Below, in pieces: positions 16,925 to 25,049 of a stretch of 43,771 bases of DNA. Source of the stretch: JADJMO01 sp016794445. Lineage in GTDB: Bacteria > Myxococcota_A > Polyangia > Polyangiales > JADJMO01. The stretch spans positions 1 through 43,771 of the forward strand of contig JAEUKC010000395.1 in NCBI GenBank assembly GCA_016794445.1, read 5' to 3'. The notes below the pieces were generated by a model that was not told the DNA's origin, did not search any database, and saw only the letters and a list, made by a program, of their open reading frames with translations. A program made the translations under genes and the position numbers. The first letter of the stretch is position 1; each line of letters begins with the position of its first letter.

Positions 16925-17679
16925 CCTGGCTCGAGGACTACCAGCGCGACTTCATCCGGTCGCTGTTCGCGCGCGACGCCGAGCCTCACCTCGCGAGGCT
17001 GGGGCCGCCGCGGTTCCGGGTCTACCGCCGGATGGTGCGGCGAAGGCTCCGAGACCTGATCGAGTTCGCGCTGCCGAGGTATGTCAGGGTCCTCGGCCCG
17101 GCCGGCTTCGAAGAGGTGACCGCAGCGTGGTTCGACGAGGCGCCACCGACCTCACCGTTCCTCCGTGACGTGGTGGGCGAGCACGAGCGCTGGCTCGAGG
17201 CGCGTGGCGGGTTTCCGGGTACGCCGCCCTACACCCTCGATCTCGCCCGCTACGAGGCCGCCTTGCGCGAGGTCGAGTGGCTCGCCGAGGAGGTCCCCAC
17301 GGGCCCGACTGCGCCGGGAGAGCTCTCGATGGAGCAGCCGGTCGTGCTGCACCCCGCGCACCGCCTGGTCGCGCTCGGTCACGCGGTGCACCGGCTGACG
17401 GCGGAGGACGACCACGTGGTCGGGGACGCGCCTGCGCGGGCCTTCGAGCTCCTCGTCTACCGCGACCCCGAGAGCCACGAGCCGCGCGTGCTCGAGCTCG
17501 ACGCGTTCGCGGCGCGACTGCTCGTGGAGGCGCCGCGGCTGCCGCTGGTCGAGGCCGCGCGCGCCGCGGCGGTCGTGGCGGGCCTCGCGATCGACGGCGC
17601 CTTCGTCGCGACGTTCACGGACCTCGTGGCCGACCTCACGGCGCGGGGCGTGTTGCTCGGTTCGCGTCCCGACACATGA
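16921..17679 (+). CDS. bufC: DUF2063 MNIO partner protein (BufC/HvfC-like)
   Basis: A 252-residue cytoplasmic protein. The N-terminal 100 residues match DUF2063: an opening helix (LEDYQRDFIRSLFARD), the basic VYRRMVRRRLRDLIEFALPRYVRVLG block and the FLRDVVGEHERWLE segment. The C-terminal half is an alpha/beta domain with Ala-rich helices near the end. In characterised bufferin and HvfABC systems this protein binds the precursor leader and presents it to the MNIO enzyme. It overlaps both neighbours by four bases (ATGA at each end), so MNIO, partner and YceI-like protein are probably made together. Confidence 0.9.
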   Translation: MTWLEDYQRDFIRSLFARDAEPHLARLGPPRFRVYRRMVRRRLRDLIEFALPRYVRVLGPAGFEEVTAAWFDEAPPTSPFLRDVVGEHERWLEARGGFPGTPPYTLDLARYEAALREVEWLAEEVPTGPTAPGELSMEQPVVLHPAHRLVALGHAVHRLTAEDDHVVGDAPARAFELLVYRDPESHEPRVLELDAFAARLLVEAPRLPLVEAARAAAVVAGLAIDGAFVATFTDLVADLTARGVLLGSRPDT

Positions 17680-18410
17680 CCGTGCGTGGCCTCGCGGTGC
17701 TCGCGTGCCTCCTGGTCGGGTGCGCCCGTCGCGACGATCCACAGCATTTGGTTCCTGCGAGCGACAGCGCTCCCCTCGACAGCGTGCGCTACCCGATCGC
17801 GGCGGCCGGGACGGTCACGGTGCAGATCGACGCGCCGCTCGAGAAATTCCGGGGCAGAGCCACGCTGCTCTCGGGCCACCTCGACCTCGACGTGCGCGAT
17901 CTCACGCGGGCCCGCGGCGAGATCGTCGCCGATCTCGACGCGTTCACCACGCAGACGTTCGGCGTGGCCGCGGACGACGCCAAGCAGACCGAGCACGCGC
18001 GGGACTGGCTCGAGCTCGGGCCCGCGGTCGAGCCGAAGCGCCGCGAGGAGCTCCGCTACGCGCGGTTCGTCCTCGAGGCGGTGCAGTCGGCGAGCGCGAA
18101 GAGCCTCGCCGAGGCGAAGGAAGAGGGCGGGGCGCGCGCGGTCGACTTCACCGTGCGCGGGCAGCTGCGCATCCACGGCCGCAGCGCCGCCAAGGTCGTC
18201 GAGATCCGGGTGGTGTTCCGGGGACCGCCCGACGCCCCCACCGAGCTCGCCGTCACGACGCGCGCACCGCTGGTCGCGAGCCTGATCGAGCACGCGGTCG
18301 AGCCGCGCGATCACCTCGGAAGATTCCTGCGGGGCGCGTTCGAGACGTTCGGGAAGAAGCTCGACGACAAGGTGCAGATCTCCGTCTCGGCGCGAGCCGT
18401 CCGGCCGTGA
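17676..18410 (+). CDS. YceI-like lipoprotein in the bufferin-like operon
   Basis: A 244-residue lipoprotein, lipobox Leu-Val-Gly-Cys16. The mature part looks like a YceI beta-barrel: VTVQIDAPLEKFRGRATLLSGHLDLDVRDLTRARGEIVADLDAF is cut by me into YceI-like strands (the family's early 'fkg' strand and the later 'DxxSF/DAF' element), and VDFTVRGQLRIHGRSAAKVVEI gives the typical 'GxLTIHGxTK' strand. YceI proteins bind isoprenoid or other hydrophobic molecules in the periplasm. Overlap of four bases on each side places it in the bufferin-like operon, which suggests a role in copper or redox handling outside the cytoplasm. That link is inference. Confidence 0.75.
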   Translation: MTVRGLAVLACLLVGCARRDDPQHLVPASDSAPLDSVRYPIAAAGTVTVQIDAPLEKFRGRATLLSGHLDLDVRDLTRARGEIVADLDAFTTQTFGVAADDAKQTEHARDWLELGPAVEPKRREELRYARFVLEAVQSASAKSLAEAKEEGGARAVDFTVRGQLRIHGRSAAKVVEIRVVFRGPPDAPTELAVTTRAPLVASLIEHAVEPRDHLGRFLRGAFETFGKKLDDKVQISVSARAVRP

Positions 18411-19933
18411 CCGCCAGGAACTCGACGTGGCCGTCGGCCCGGACCAAGATGCACCCGGTGCAGCGAAGGGTCGCGAGCCTCGGCCTCCTCGTGGGCGCGC
18501 TCGGCTGCGCGGGCGGTCGCGCGGGCACCCACGCCGAGCACGGGCTCTCCGCCTCGCCGGCGATCGAGCTCGCCCTGGTGGTCGCGCCGACGGACACGGG
18601 GCTCTCCTTCACGCTCTCCGCGGAGGGCGCCCTGCCGCGCCGCTGGGTGCTGCAGAAGCGCTGGGCGGGGGAAGAAGAGGTGCTCGGGCACCTGACCGGC
18701 CCGACGATCGAGGGGTGCGGCAAGACCGTCACGCCGCCGCGCGAGGACCTCGGCACGCACGTGGGCTGGTCCCTCGCGGAGCGCTGTCGCAGCGTGAAGC
18801 TCCGCTGGCAGGTCAAGAGCCCGAAGCCGGGCGCGCTCTCGTGGGGCTGGGAGTTCGACCCCGTCGCGACCGACGGCCTGCGCACGGCGATCGCCGAGAG
18901 CACGCTCGTGCTGCCCGACGTGCCGGACGACACGCGGGTGCGCATCGAGGTGGGTTTCACGGGGATAGCGCCCGGCCAGGAGGGCCTCTGGTCGCTCGGC
19001 CCCGGCCCGCACACGACGACCACGCGGGCGGCGCGCCACGCCTACTTCGCGATCGGTCGCTTCGCGAGCGCCACCGACACGGCGCAGCAGCTCACCCTCG
19101 AGGCGCGGTTCGCCGAGGGTCATTTCGACGTGCCGGCGGCGCGGCGCGACCTCGGCAAGCTGCTCGCCGCCGAGGCGAAGATCTTCGCGCCCGATCGCCC
19201 CGAGACGCTGCGGGTGCTCGTCGTGCCGATGCCCCACGACGAAGACGCCGACGATCACGGCACCTCGCTCACCGGCTCGGCGATCCTGTGGATGGACGGC
19301 GGCCTCAAGTGGGGCGAGGGCCAGGCGCGGCTCGCGGCGCACGAGATGTTCCACCTGTACCTCGGCCAGATCATCGACCGCGGCGGCGACGAGCCCGACG
19401 AGCGCACCTACTGGTTCTCGGAGGGGTTCACCGAGCACTACACCGACGTGGTGATGGCCCGCGCCAAGGTCTACGACGCGCAGGGGTGGCTCGAGATGCT
19501 GCGCCTCCGGGTGCGCCGCTACCAACAGCACCCGCAGTGCGAGACCCCGAACGACAAGGCCGAGATGCGCTGGGGCGGGGCGGCGATCCAGCTGCCGTAC
19601 CTGCGCGGATCGATGGTGGCCGCCTACGTCGATGCGGCGATGCGCCGCGCCAGCGGTGGCAAACGGTCGCTCGACGATCTGATGCGGACCCTCCTCGGGC
19701 GGGCCCGGCGCCGCGAGCCACCGCTCGACTCGGAGCGGATGCTGGGGGTCATCGCCGCCGAGGCCGGGAAGGACGTGGCCGCGACCGTCCGGGCCGTGGC
19801 GCTCGGCGGGCAGCGCCTGACGCTGCCCAAGGACGCCTTCGGGCCGTGCGTGGTGGTCACGGGCGAAGGGGACAAGCAGGACGTGGTCGCGGCCCCGGGG
19901 GTCGACCTCGCGAAGTGCTTCGCCACCCTCTGA
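18407..19933 (+). CDS. gluzincin (M1/M61-like) metalloprotease-like lipoprotein
   Basis: About 508 residues. The C-terminal half has a zinc-peptidase site, AHEMFHLYLGQ (HExxH) followed about 25 residues later by WFSEGFTEHYTD, whose Glu would be the third zinc ligand. This is the gluzincin pattern of M1 and M61 aminopeptidases. The N-terminal 200 residues are beta-rich, as in M61 proteins. A signal ending in Gly-Ala-Leu-Gly-Cys suggests a lipoprotein. Two starts are possible: GTG 18407, which overlaps the preceding stop (GTGA) like its operon neighbours, or ATG 18449, which gives a shorter, more typical signal peptide. It is the last gene of the bufferin-like operon and could process the exported precursor, but this is speculative. 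Confidence 0.85.
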   Translation: MTARNSTWPSARTKMHPVQRRVASLGLLVGALGCAGGRAGTHAEHGLSASPAIELALVVAPTDTGLSFTLSAEGALPRRWVLQKRWAGEEEVLGHLTGPTIEGCGKTVTPPREDLGTHVGWSLAERCRSVKLRWQVKSPKPGALSWGWEFDPVATDGLRTAIAESTLVLPDVPDDTRVRIEVGFTGIAPGQEGLWSLGPGPHTTTTRAARHAYFAIGRFASATDTAQQLTLEARFAEGHFDVPAARRDLGKLLAAEAKIFAPDRPETLRVLVVPMPHDEDADDHGTSLTGSAILWMDGGLKWGEGQARLAAHEMFHLYLGQIIDRGGDEPDERTYWFSEGFTEHYTDVVMARAKVYDAQGWLEMLRLRVRRYQQHPQCETPNDKAEMRWGGAAIQLPYLRGSMVAAYVDAAMRRASGGKRSLDDLMRTLLGRARRREPPLDSERMLGVIAAEAGKDVAATVRAVALGGQRLTLPKDAFGPCVVVTGEGDKQDVVAAPGVDLAKCFATL

Positions 19934-19999
19934 CCCCCGCGGCGGCCGCCCGCAAGCCACCACTCCCACTTCGGGCATCATCCTGATACAACTGCGGCG

Positions 20000-20410
20000 G
20001 TGCTGATCGAGGCGGGCAAGGAGTGGGTCGTCGACGCGACGGGGTGTGAGCCATCCTCCCTGCGCGATCTCCCACGGCTGAAGGACATCGTCGCGCTCCT
20101 CGTGTCGGAGCTGCGGCTCTCCGTGGTGGGCACGCCGCAGTGGCACGTGTTCCCGGGTGAAGCGGGGGTCACCGGGCTCCTGTTGCTCGCCGAGTCGCAC
20201 GTGGCGCTGCACACGTTCCCCGAGCTCGGGCTCGCCACCTTCAACCTGTACTGCTGTCGCCCGCGGGCCCCGTGGCCGTGGGAGCAGCGCCTGTCCTCGC
20301 TCCTCGGCGCCAAGGCCGTGACCGTCCGCTCCTTCGACCGGGGCGAGGCCGCGCGCACCACACCCGTGGAGACCAACGTCTCGGTCGTCACCGACTCGGA
20401 GGGTACGTGA
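20000..20410 (+). CDS. speD: S-adenosylmethionine decarboxylase proenzyme (SpeD)
   Basis: A 136-residue prokaryotic AdoMet decarboxylase, which supplies decarboxylated AdoMet, the aminopropyl donor for spermidine. The maturation site is LAESHVALHTFPE. The chain should break between Glu65 and Ser66, and Ser66 becomes the pyruvoyl group; His71 is conserved. The family's catalytic Cys is represented by Cys85/Cys86. The protein is about the normal length. A degenerate -10 (TACAAC, 19987-19992) ends seven bases before the GTG start, suggesting a leaderless message. The stop overlaps the next GTG (GTGA). No putrescine-pathway gene is nearby, so this may serve the local membrane polyamine genes rather than general spermidine synthesis. 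Confidence 0.92.
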   Translation: MLIEAGKEWVVDATGCEPSSLRDLPRLKDIVALLVSELRLSVVGTPQWHVFPGEAGVTGLLLLAESHVALHTFPELGLATFNLYCCRPRAPWPWEQRLSSLLGAKAVTVRSFDRGEAARTTPVETNVSVVTDSEGT

Positions 20411-22458
20411 CCGTCAACTGCCCGAACTGCGGCGGCCCCGTCGAGTTCAAGGCTGGCTCGTCGATCCTGGTGCAGTGCCCGCACTGCTCGTTCGGCGTCG
20501 TCCGCTCGGACCGCGACATCCGCTCCGTCGGCCTCATCGCCGACCTCGCGAAGACCGACTCGCCGCTCTACATCGGCCTCCACGGCAACTTCCGCGGCAT
20601 CCCGTACACGATCGTCGGCCGCCAGCAGCTCGACCACGGGCAGGGCCCCTGGGACGAGTGGTACTGCGCGTTCAGCGACGGACGCTGGGGCTGGCTCGCC
20701 GAGGCCCAGGGCCGCTATTACTTCACGTTCGCGGTGCAGCCGCCGCCGATCCCGTACGACCACGCGGTCCTCGGGCACCGGATCGACGTCGCGGGCCAGC
20801 CGTTCACCGTCGCCGAGAAGGGCTCGGGCCAGTTCGTCACCTTCGAGGGCGAGCTGCCGGCCGTGAGCACGCCAGGCGAGTATTTCGGCTACATCGACAT
20901 CAGCGGCCCGAACAACACGTTCGGCACCCTCGACTACGGGCAGGGCAGCGGCCACGCGCCCGAGGCCGCGTACGTGGGCTACGTCGTGCCGTTCCCGGAG
21001 CTCGGGCTCCCCATCGATCCCGCGGCCAAGCGGCTCGCGGCGATGATGGGCAGCACCGACGGCCAGCCCACCGAGGGCAACTCGCTCAAGTGCCCGAACT
21101 GCGGCGGCAACCTCGAGTGCAAGGCGCCGGGCGTCAGCAAGCGCATCGCCTGCCCGTACTGCAACTCGCTGCTCGACGCCTCGCATGGGCCCCTGCAGTG
21201 GCTCGAGGTCCTCAACCAGCAGCAGACGATCCCGAAGATCCCCATCGGCGCCAAGGGCCGCCTCGACGGCATCCTCAAGGAGTCCGTCGTCACGGGCGAG
21301 GCGCCCACCGAGTGGATCAACATCGGGTACATGACCAAGGCCTGCGAGGTCGACGGCGCCTGGTACCACTGGGACGAGTACCTGCTCTACCACCAGACCA
21401 AGGGCTTCCGCTTCCTCACCGAGGAGAACGGCCACTGGAACGTGGTGGTGCCGATCGAGGTCGGCTCCGTGCAGGTCGGCGCGGTGTTCGACAAGTTCGC
21501 CACCTGGCACGGCACCCAGTTCCAGAAGTTCTCCGAGGTCGAGGCCGTCGTCACCCGCGTGCTCGGCGAGTTCTACTGGGAGGTCACCATCGGCGAGGAG
21601 TCGATGGCGTCCACCTTCATCCACCCGCCGAAGGGTCTCGCGCTGCACAAGGAGCTCGAGGGCGACGGCGACCGCGAGGAGATCAACTGGTCCGTCGGCC
21701 ACTACGTCGACGGCAAGGAGCTCTGGAAGGCCTTCTCGGTGCCGGGCACCCCGCCCGTGCCGTACGGCGTCTGCGCGAACCAGCCCTCGACCGCCAAGGA
21801 GAGCGCCAAGGCCATCGGCCTCATGAGCCTCGGCATGATCGCGGCGTGGGTCGTCTGCCTGATGCTCGCGGTCGGCTCGGCGAAGGAGAAGAAGGTCTAC
21901 GACGAGACCATCGACCTCCCGCTCCCCAAGGAAGACGTGGTCGAGAGCTACGAGCCGGGCGAGAAGGCCGAGAAGCCCGAGGCCGCGTTCTTCTCCGAGC
22001 CGTTCAAGATCCCCGTCGGGAGCAACGTCGAGGTCACGGTCTCGACCGAGGTGCAGAACAGCTACCTCTGGGTCGGCATGGCCCTCATCCACGAGAAGAC
22101 GGGCAAGGTCATCGAGCTCGAGGCCGAGCCGAACTTCTACAACGGCGTCGACGACGGCGAGAGCTGGAGCGAGGGCAGCAAGTCGGTGAAGGTGTCGGCG
22201 GGCGGGCTCGATCCCGGCACGTACGTCCTCCGCCTACAGCCCGTCGGCGAGCCCGAGGCGCAGTGCGAGTCGCCCATCGGAGCGACCGGGGTGAAGCGTT
22301 GCGCGAGCGCGTTCCGCGTGACGATCGTCAACGACATCGCGATCGTGTGGCCTGGCATCCTGGCGTTCCTGTTCATCATCGCGTTCCCGATCATCGCGCT
22401 CATCCGGATGGTCACGTCCGAGAACAAGCGCTGGGAAGAATCCAACGTGGGGAGATGA
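20407..22458 (+). CDS. DUF4178 / zinc-ribbon membrane protein linked to SpeD
   Basis: A 683-residue protein with two similar halves. Each half has a four-Cys zinc ribbon (Cys5, 8, 24, 27 and about 229-252) followed by a beta-rich DUF4178 module with Trp/Tyr motifs (DEWYCAFSDGRWGWLAEAQG; later WYHWDEYLLYH). A transmembrane helix lies at about 466-490, then an Asp/Glu/Pro-rich exported region with a beta-sandwich-like domain. A second helix lies at about 645-668. DUF4178 genes commonly sit beside speD and membrane spermidine-synthase genes in bacteria, in envelope-stress (PspA-linked) contexts as I recall, but their role is not established. It overlaps the SpeD stop by four bases, with GGAGG upstream of the GTG. 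Confidence 0.82.
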   Translation: MTVNCPNCGGPVEFKAGSSILVQCPHCSFGVVRSDRDIRSVGLIADLAKTDSPLYIGLHGNFRGIPYTIVGRQQLDHGQGPWDEWYCAFSDGRWGWLAEAQGRYYFTFAVQPPPIPYDHAVLGHRIDVAGQPFTVAEKGSGQFVTFEGELPAVSTPGEYFGYIDISGPNNTFGTLDYGQGSGHAPEAAYVGYVVPFPELGLPIDPAAKRLAAMMGSTDGQPTEGNSLKCPNCGGNLECKAPGVSKRIACPYCNSLLDASHGPLQWLEVLNQQQTIPKIPIGAKGRLDGILKESVVTGEAPTEWINIGYMTKACEVDGAWYHWDEYLLYHQTKGFRFLTEENGHWNVVVPIEVGSVQVGAVFDKFATWHGTQFQKFSEVEAVVTRVLGEFYWEVTIGEESMASTFIHPPKGLALHKELEGDGDREEINWSVGHYVDGKELWKAFSVPGTPPVPYGVCANQPSTAKESAKAIGLMSLGMIAAWVVCLMLAVGSAKEKKVYDETIDLPLPKEDVVESYEPGEKAEKPEAAFFSEPFKIPVGSNVEVTVSTEVQNSYLWVGMALIHEKTGKVIELEAEPNFYNGVDDGESWSEGSKSVKVSAGGLDPGTYVLRLQPVGEPEAQCESPIGATGVKRCASAFRVTIVNDIAIVWPGILAFLFIIAFPIIALIRMVTSENKRWEESNVGR

Positions 22459-22462
22459 GACG

Positions 22463-22648
22463 ATGGTCGGAAGAATCATCTATGGCGTGGTCGGTGGCGG
22501 CTCGCTCTTGCTCTGGGTGGTCGCGTCGCAGGCCGGATGGGGCGCGGGCGAGGCCAAGACCTACCAGCTCGATCCCTCCGTCCGGCAGTCGCCCGGCGGC
22601 TACCGCAGCTTCTTCTTCTGGCACTCCGGCTATCAAGCCGGGAAATAG
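22463..22648 (+). CDS. small single-span membrane protein (61 aa)
   Basis: A 61-residue protein with one N-terminal hydrophobic helix (about residues 4-24) and a Tyr/Phe/Trp-rich tail (YRSFFFWHSGYQ). It starts four bases after the DUF4178 stop and is probably the last gene of the SpeD operon. It resembles nothing I can name. It may be a subunit of the DUF4178 membrane assembly. Confidence 0.65.
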   Translation: MVGRIIYGVVGGGSLLLWVVASQAGWGAGEAKTYQLDPSVRQSPGGYRSFFFWHSGYQAGK

Positions 22649-22665
22649 CGCGAACTGACCCGAAA

Positions 22666-23766
22666 GTGACCTGGGACGCGATCGTCGTCGGGGTCGGCGG
22701 GCTCGGCGCGGCCACCGTCGACCACCTCGCGGCGCGCGGGCTCCGTGTGCTCGGGCTCGAGCGCGCCACCGTGCCCAACACGCTCGGCAGCTCGCACGGG
22801 CGCACGCGGGTGATCCGCAAGGCGTACTTCGAGGACCCGCGGTACGTGCCGCTCCTCGAGCGGGCGTATCCGCTGTGGGAGGCGCTCGAGCGCGACGCAG
22901 GCGTGTCGCTGTTGCGCCGGACGGGGTGCCTCGAGCTGGGGCCCCGCGGTCACGCGTGCATCGAGGGGCTGCTCGCGTGCGCGCAGCAGCACGGGCTCGC
23001 GCACGAGGTGCTGACGGCGGACGAGGTGCGGGCGAGGTACCCCGCGTTCGCACCGGGCCCCGAGGACCTCGCGGTGTTCGAGGCCGACGGTGGGGTGCTG
23101 CAGGTCGAGGCCTGCACGCGCGCGCACGCCGATCGGGCGCGGCGCCGGGGCGCGGAGATCCGGGAGGGGGTGCGCGTCGCGTCGATCGACCCCGGCCGAG
23201 CCACGGTCACGCTGGAGGACGGGACGCAGCTCTCTGCCGGGCACCTGATCGTCACCGCGGGCGCGTGGTTGCCGACGCTGTTGCCGGAACTCCCGATCAC
23301 GGTGGAGCGACAGGTGCAGCTCTGGTTCTCGCCGCCGCGCGACCTCGGCGCGTTCCCCGCGTTCATCCACTTCACGGAGGCCGGGAATTTCTACGGGATC
23401 CCGGGTGAAGACGCCGCGGCGCCGATCAAGGTCTGCCGGCACCACGGGGGTCGCGCGACGACCGCCGACACGCTCGATCGCGCGTGCGACGAAGCGGACG
23501 AAGGGGTGGTGCGCGAGCACCTGCGCCGCCACCTCCCGCGGCTCGACGGCGCGCGGGTCGACGCCGCGGTGTGTCTGTACGCGAACACTCCCGACGAGAA
23601 CTTCCTCGTCGGCGCGCTGCCCGCGGCGCCGCGCACGATCGTGGTCGGGGGTGGCTCGGGGCACGCCTACAAGATGGCGAGCGTCCTCGGCGAAGTGGCG
23701 GCGGATCTCGTCACCGAGGGCCGCTCGCGCTTCGACCTCGGCCTGTTCTCGCTCGAGAGGTTCTGA
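22666..23766 (+). CDS. FAD-dependent sarcosine / N-methyl-amino-acid oxidase (SoxA/SolA-like)
   Basis: A 366-residue DAO-family flavoenzyme. The FAD-binding GxGxxG is at the start (VVGVGGLGAATVDHLAARG, residues about 7-25). It then has the monomeric-sarcosine-oxidase hallmark SSHGRTRVIRKAYF and a late CLYANTPDENF whose Cys matches the residue that carries FAD covalently in that family. A C-terminal VVGGGSGHAYKMASVLG loop completes the fit. It should oxidise an N-methyl amine or amino acid, releasing formaldehyde or an aldehyde and H2O2. The GTG start at 22666 is 17 bases after the small membrane protein stop, so readthrough from the polyamine genes is possible. The substrate could be an amine from that pathway, but this is not shown. 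Confidence 0.88.
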   Translation: MTWDAIVVGVGGLGAATVDHLAARGLRVLGLERATVPNTLGSSHGRTRVIRKAYFEDPRYVPLLERAYPLWEALERDAGVSLLRRTGCLELGPRGHACIEGLLACAQQHGLAHEVLTADEVRARYPAFAPGPEDLAVFEADGGVLQVEACTRAHADRARRRGAEIREGVRVASIDPGRATVTLEDGTQLSAGHLIVTAGAWLPTLLPELPITVERQVQLWFSPPRDLGAFPAFIHFTEAGNFYGIPGEDAAAPIKVCRHHGGRATTADTLDRACDEADEGVVREHLRRHLPRLDGARVDAAVCLYANTPDENFLVGALPAAPRTIVVGGGSGHAYKMASVLGEVAADLVTEGRSRFDLGLFSLERF

Positions 23767-23768
23767 CG

Positions 23769-24251
23769 ATGGGCGCGATGATCCACAACGACGTGTTGCG
23801 CAGCGTCCGCTACATGCTCAACGTCTACGACGACACGCTGGTGTCGATGATCCGGCTCGGCGGCGGCGAGGCCACGATCGACGACGTGCGCGCGTGGCTC
23901 GAGCGCGAGGACGCGCCGGGATACCGCGCCTGCCCGGACTGGGTGATGGGGGCGTTTCTCGACGGGCTGATCGTCCACCGCCGCGGGCCGCGGGCGCCGG
24001 ACCCGAACCGGCCGGTCGATCCCGTCGTGAACAACAACACGGTGCTCAAGAAGCTGCGGGTCGCCTTCGAGCTGCGCGAGGAGCACCTCGTCGAGCTGAT
24101 GACGGCGGCGGGGTTCCAGGTGTCGCGGCCGGAGATGAGCGCGCTGTTCCGCAACCCGAACCACCCGAACTACCGGGCCTGCGGCGACCAGTTCCTGCGC
24201 AACTTCTTGAAGAGCCTGACGGCTCGGGTGCGAGGGGCCAAGCCCGCCTGA
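23769..24251 (+). CDS. DUF1456 protein (YehS-like)
   Basis: A 160-residue cytoplasmic protein made of two similar helical repeats, each beginning with a variant of 'NDVLRSVRYMLNVYDDTLVSMIRLGGGEATIDDVRAWL'-type sequence cut here only as a description: NDVLRSVRY near residue 6 and NNTVLKKLRVAF near 90. The second repeat also has LVELMTAAGFQVSRPEMSAL and FRNPNHPNYRACGDQFLRNF. This matches DUF1456 (E. coli YehS), function unknown. It starts two bases after the oxidase stop and converges on the lectin lipoprotein 14 bases away. A second ATG three codons in is equally plausible. Confidence 0.87.
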   Translation: MGAMIHNDVLRSVRYMLNVYDDTLVSMIRLGGGEATIDDVRAWLEREDAPGYRACPDWVMGAFLDGLIVHRRGPRAPDPNRPVDPVVNNNTVLKKLRVAFELREEHLVELMTAAGFQVSRPEMSALFRNPNHPNYRACGDQFLRNFLKSLTARVRGAKPA

Positions 24252-24265
24252 TCGCCCGGTCCCCT

Positions 24266-25000
24266 TCAGGGGGCGCGTTCGCAGATCGGCGACATCACCT
24301 GGTCGCAGCTGCGGTCGGCCCAGCGGCCGCCGCCGACGACGCCGACGATCATGCGGGCGCACGCGCCGCTGCCGTTGGGCTCGCCGGTGTTCCAGTTGTC
24401 GAACGTGGCCGCCTCGCCGGTCGACCACTTGAACGAGGCCTTGGCGCTCGGGTCCGTCGCCTTGCGCGAGAGGCCGATCCACCGATCGCTCGCCCCGACG
24501 CCCGATGCGTAGTTGGTCTGCACGAAGGTCTGCTCGCCGTCGCTCGTGATGGCCACGAGGTGGGTGTTGCCGCCGGCCGCCACGCACGCCGCCTCGGAGG
24601 CCGCCCAGTTGCGCGGGGTCTCGAGCCGGAAGTAGCAGTGCCCGTTGTAGATCTTCGCGCCGGGCTCCGTGCAGGGGAGGCCGGCGTCGGTGCTGGTGTC
24701 GGGGACGGTGCCCGTGTCCGTGGCGGTGCCCGTGTCGGTCGCGGTGCCGGTGTCCGTCGTCGCGGTGCCCGTGTCGGTGGCGGTGCCGTCGGGCGCCGTG
24801 CCCGTGTCGGTCGCGGTGCCGTCGGGCGGGGTGTCGTCCGCGCCGTCGGTCGACGTGCCCGTGTCGGTCGTCGCCGCGCCGGTGTCGTCGGCGCTGGTCT
24901 CGCTCCCGGTCTCGTCCTCGGGGCCCGTGAAGCTCGCGTCGGAGCCTCCACAACCAGCGAAGAGGGCACAGACGACGAGCGAGGGAAGGAAGGTGCGCAT
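24266..25000 (-). CDS. C-type-lectin-domain lipoprotein
   Basis: A 244-residue lipoprotein with lipobox Phe-Ala-Gly-Cys17. A repetitive Thr/Asp/Gly linker follows (about residues 20-105, densest at 60-102). The C-terminal domain (about 110-244) has the C-type lectin pattern: CYF at the start, WAASEAACVAAGGNTHLVAI, an RWIGLSR strand, TGEAATFDNWNTGEPNG and the closing Cys pair with RWADRSCDQ and PICE. It contains Glu-Pro-Asn (EPN), the motif linked to mannose-type sugar binding in animal lectins, so surface carbohydrate binding is plausible. It has its own TAGAAT promoter box. Confidence 0.88.
   Translation of the reverse strand: MRTFLPSLVVCALFAGCGGSDASFTGPEDETGSETSADDTGAATTDTGTSTDGADDTPPDGTATDTGTAPDGTATDTGTATTDTGTATDTGTATDTGTVPDTSTDAGLPCTEPGAKIYNGHCYFRLETPRNWAASEAACVAAGGNTHLVAITSDGEQTFVQTNYASGVGASDRWIGLSRKATDPSAKASFKWSTGEAATFDNWNTGEPNGSGACARMIVGVVGGGRWADRSCDQVMSPICERAP
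24695..24823 (-). repeat. degenerate 12-base-period repeat in the lectin lipoprotein linker
   Basis: Codons for residues 60-102 repeat Thr-Asp-Thr-Gly/Thr-Ala units. On the + strand this reads as runs of GTGTCGGTxGCGGTGCC. It is likely prone to length change. Confidence 0.7.
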
Positions 25001-25006
25001 CCGCCG

Positions 25007-25012
25007 ATTCTA
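25007..25012 (-). promoter_or_regulatory. -10 box (TAGAAT) of the lectin lipoprotein gene
   Basis: TAGAAT ends six bases before the ATG at 25000. There is no Shine-Dalgarno sequence. Confidence 0.5.
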
Positions 25013-25049
25013 GCAAGCAGGCGTGCGCGTTCGTCAGGTGCCGCGCTCC

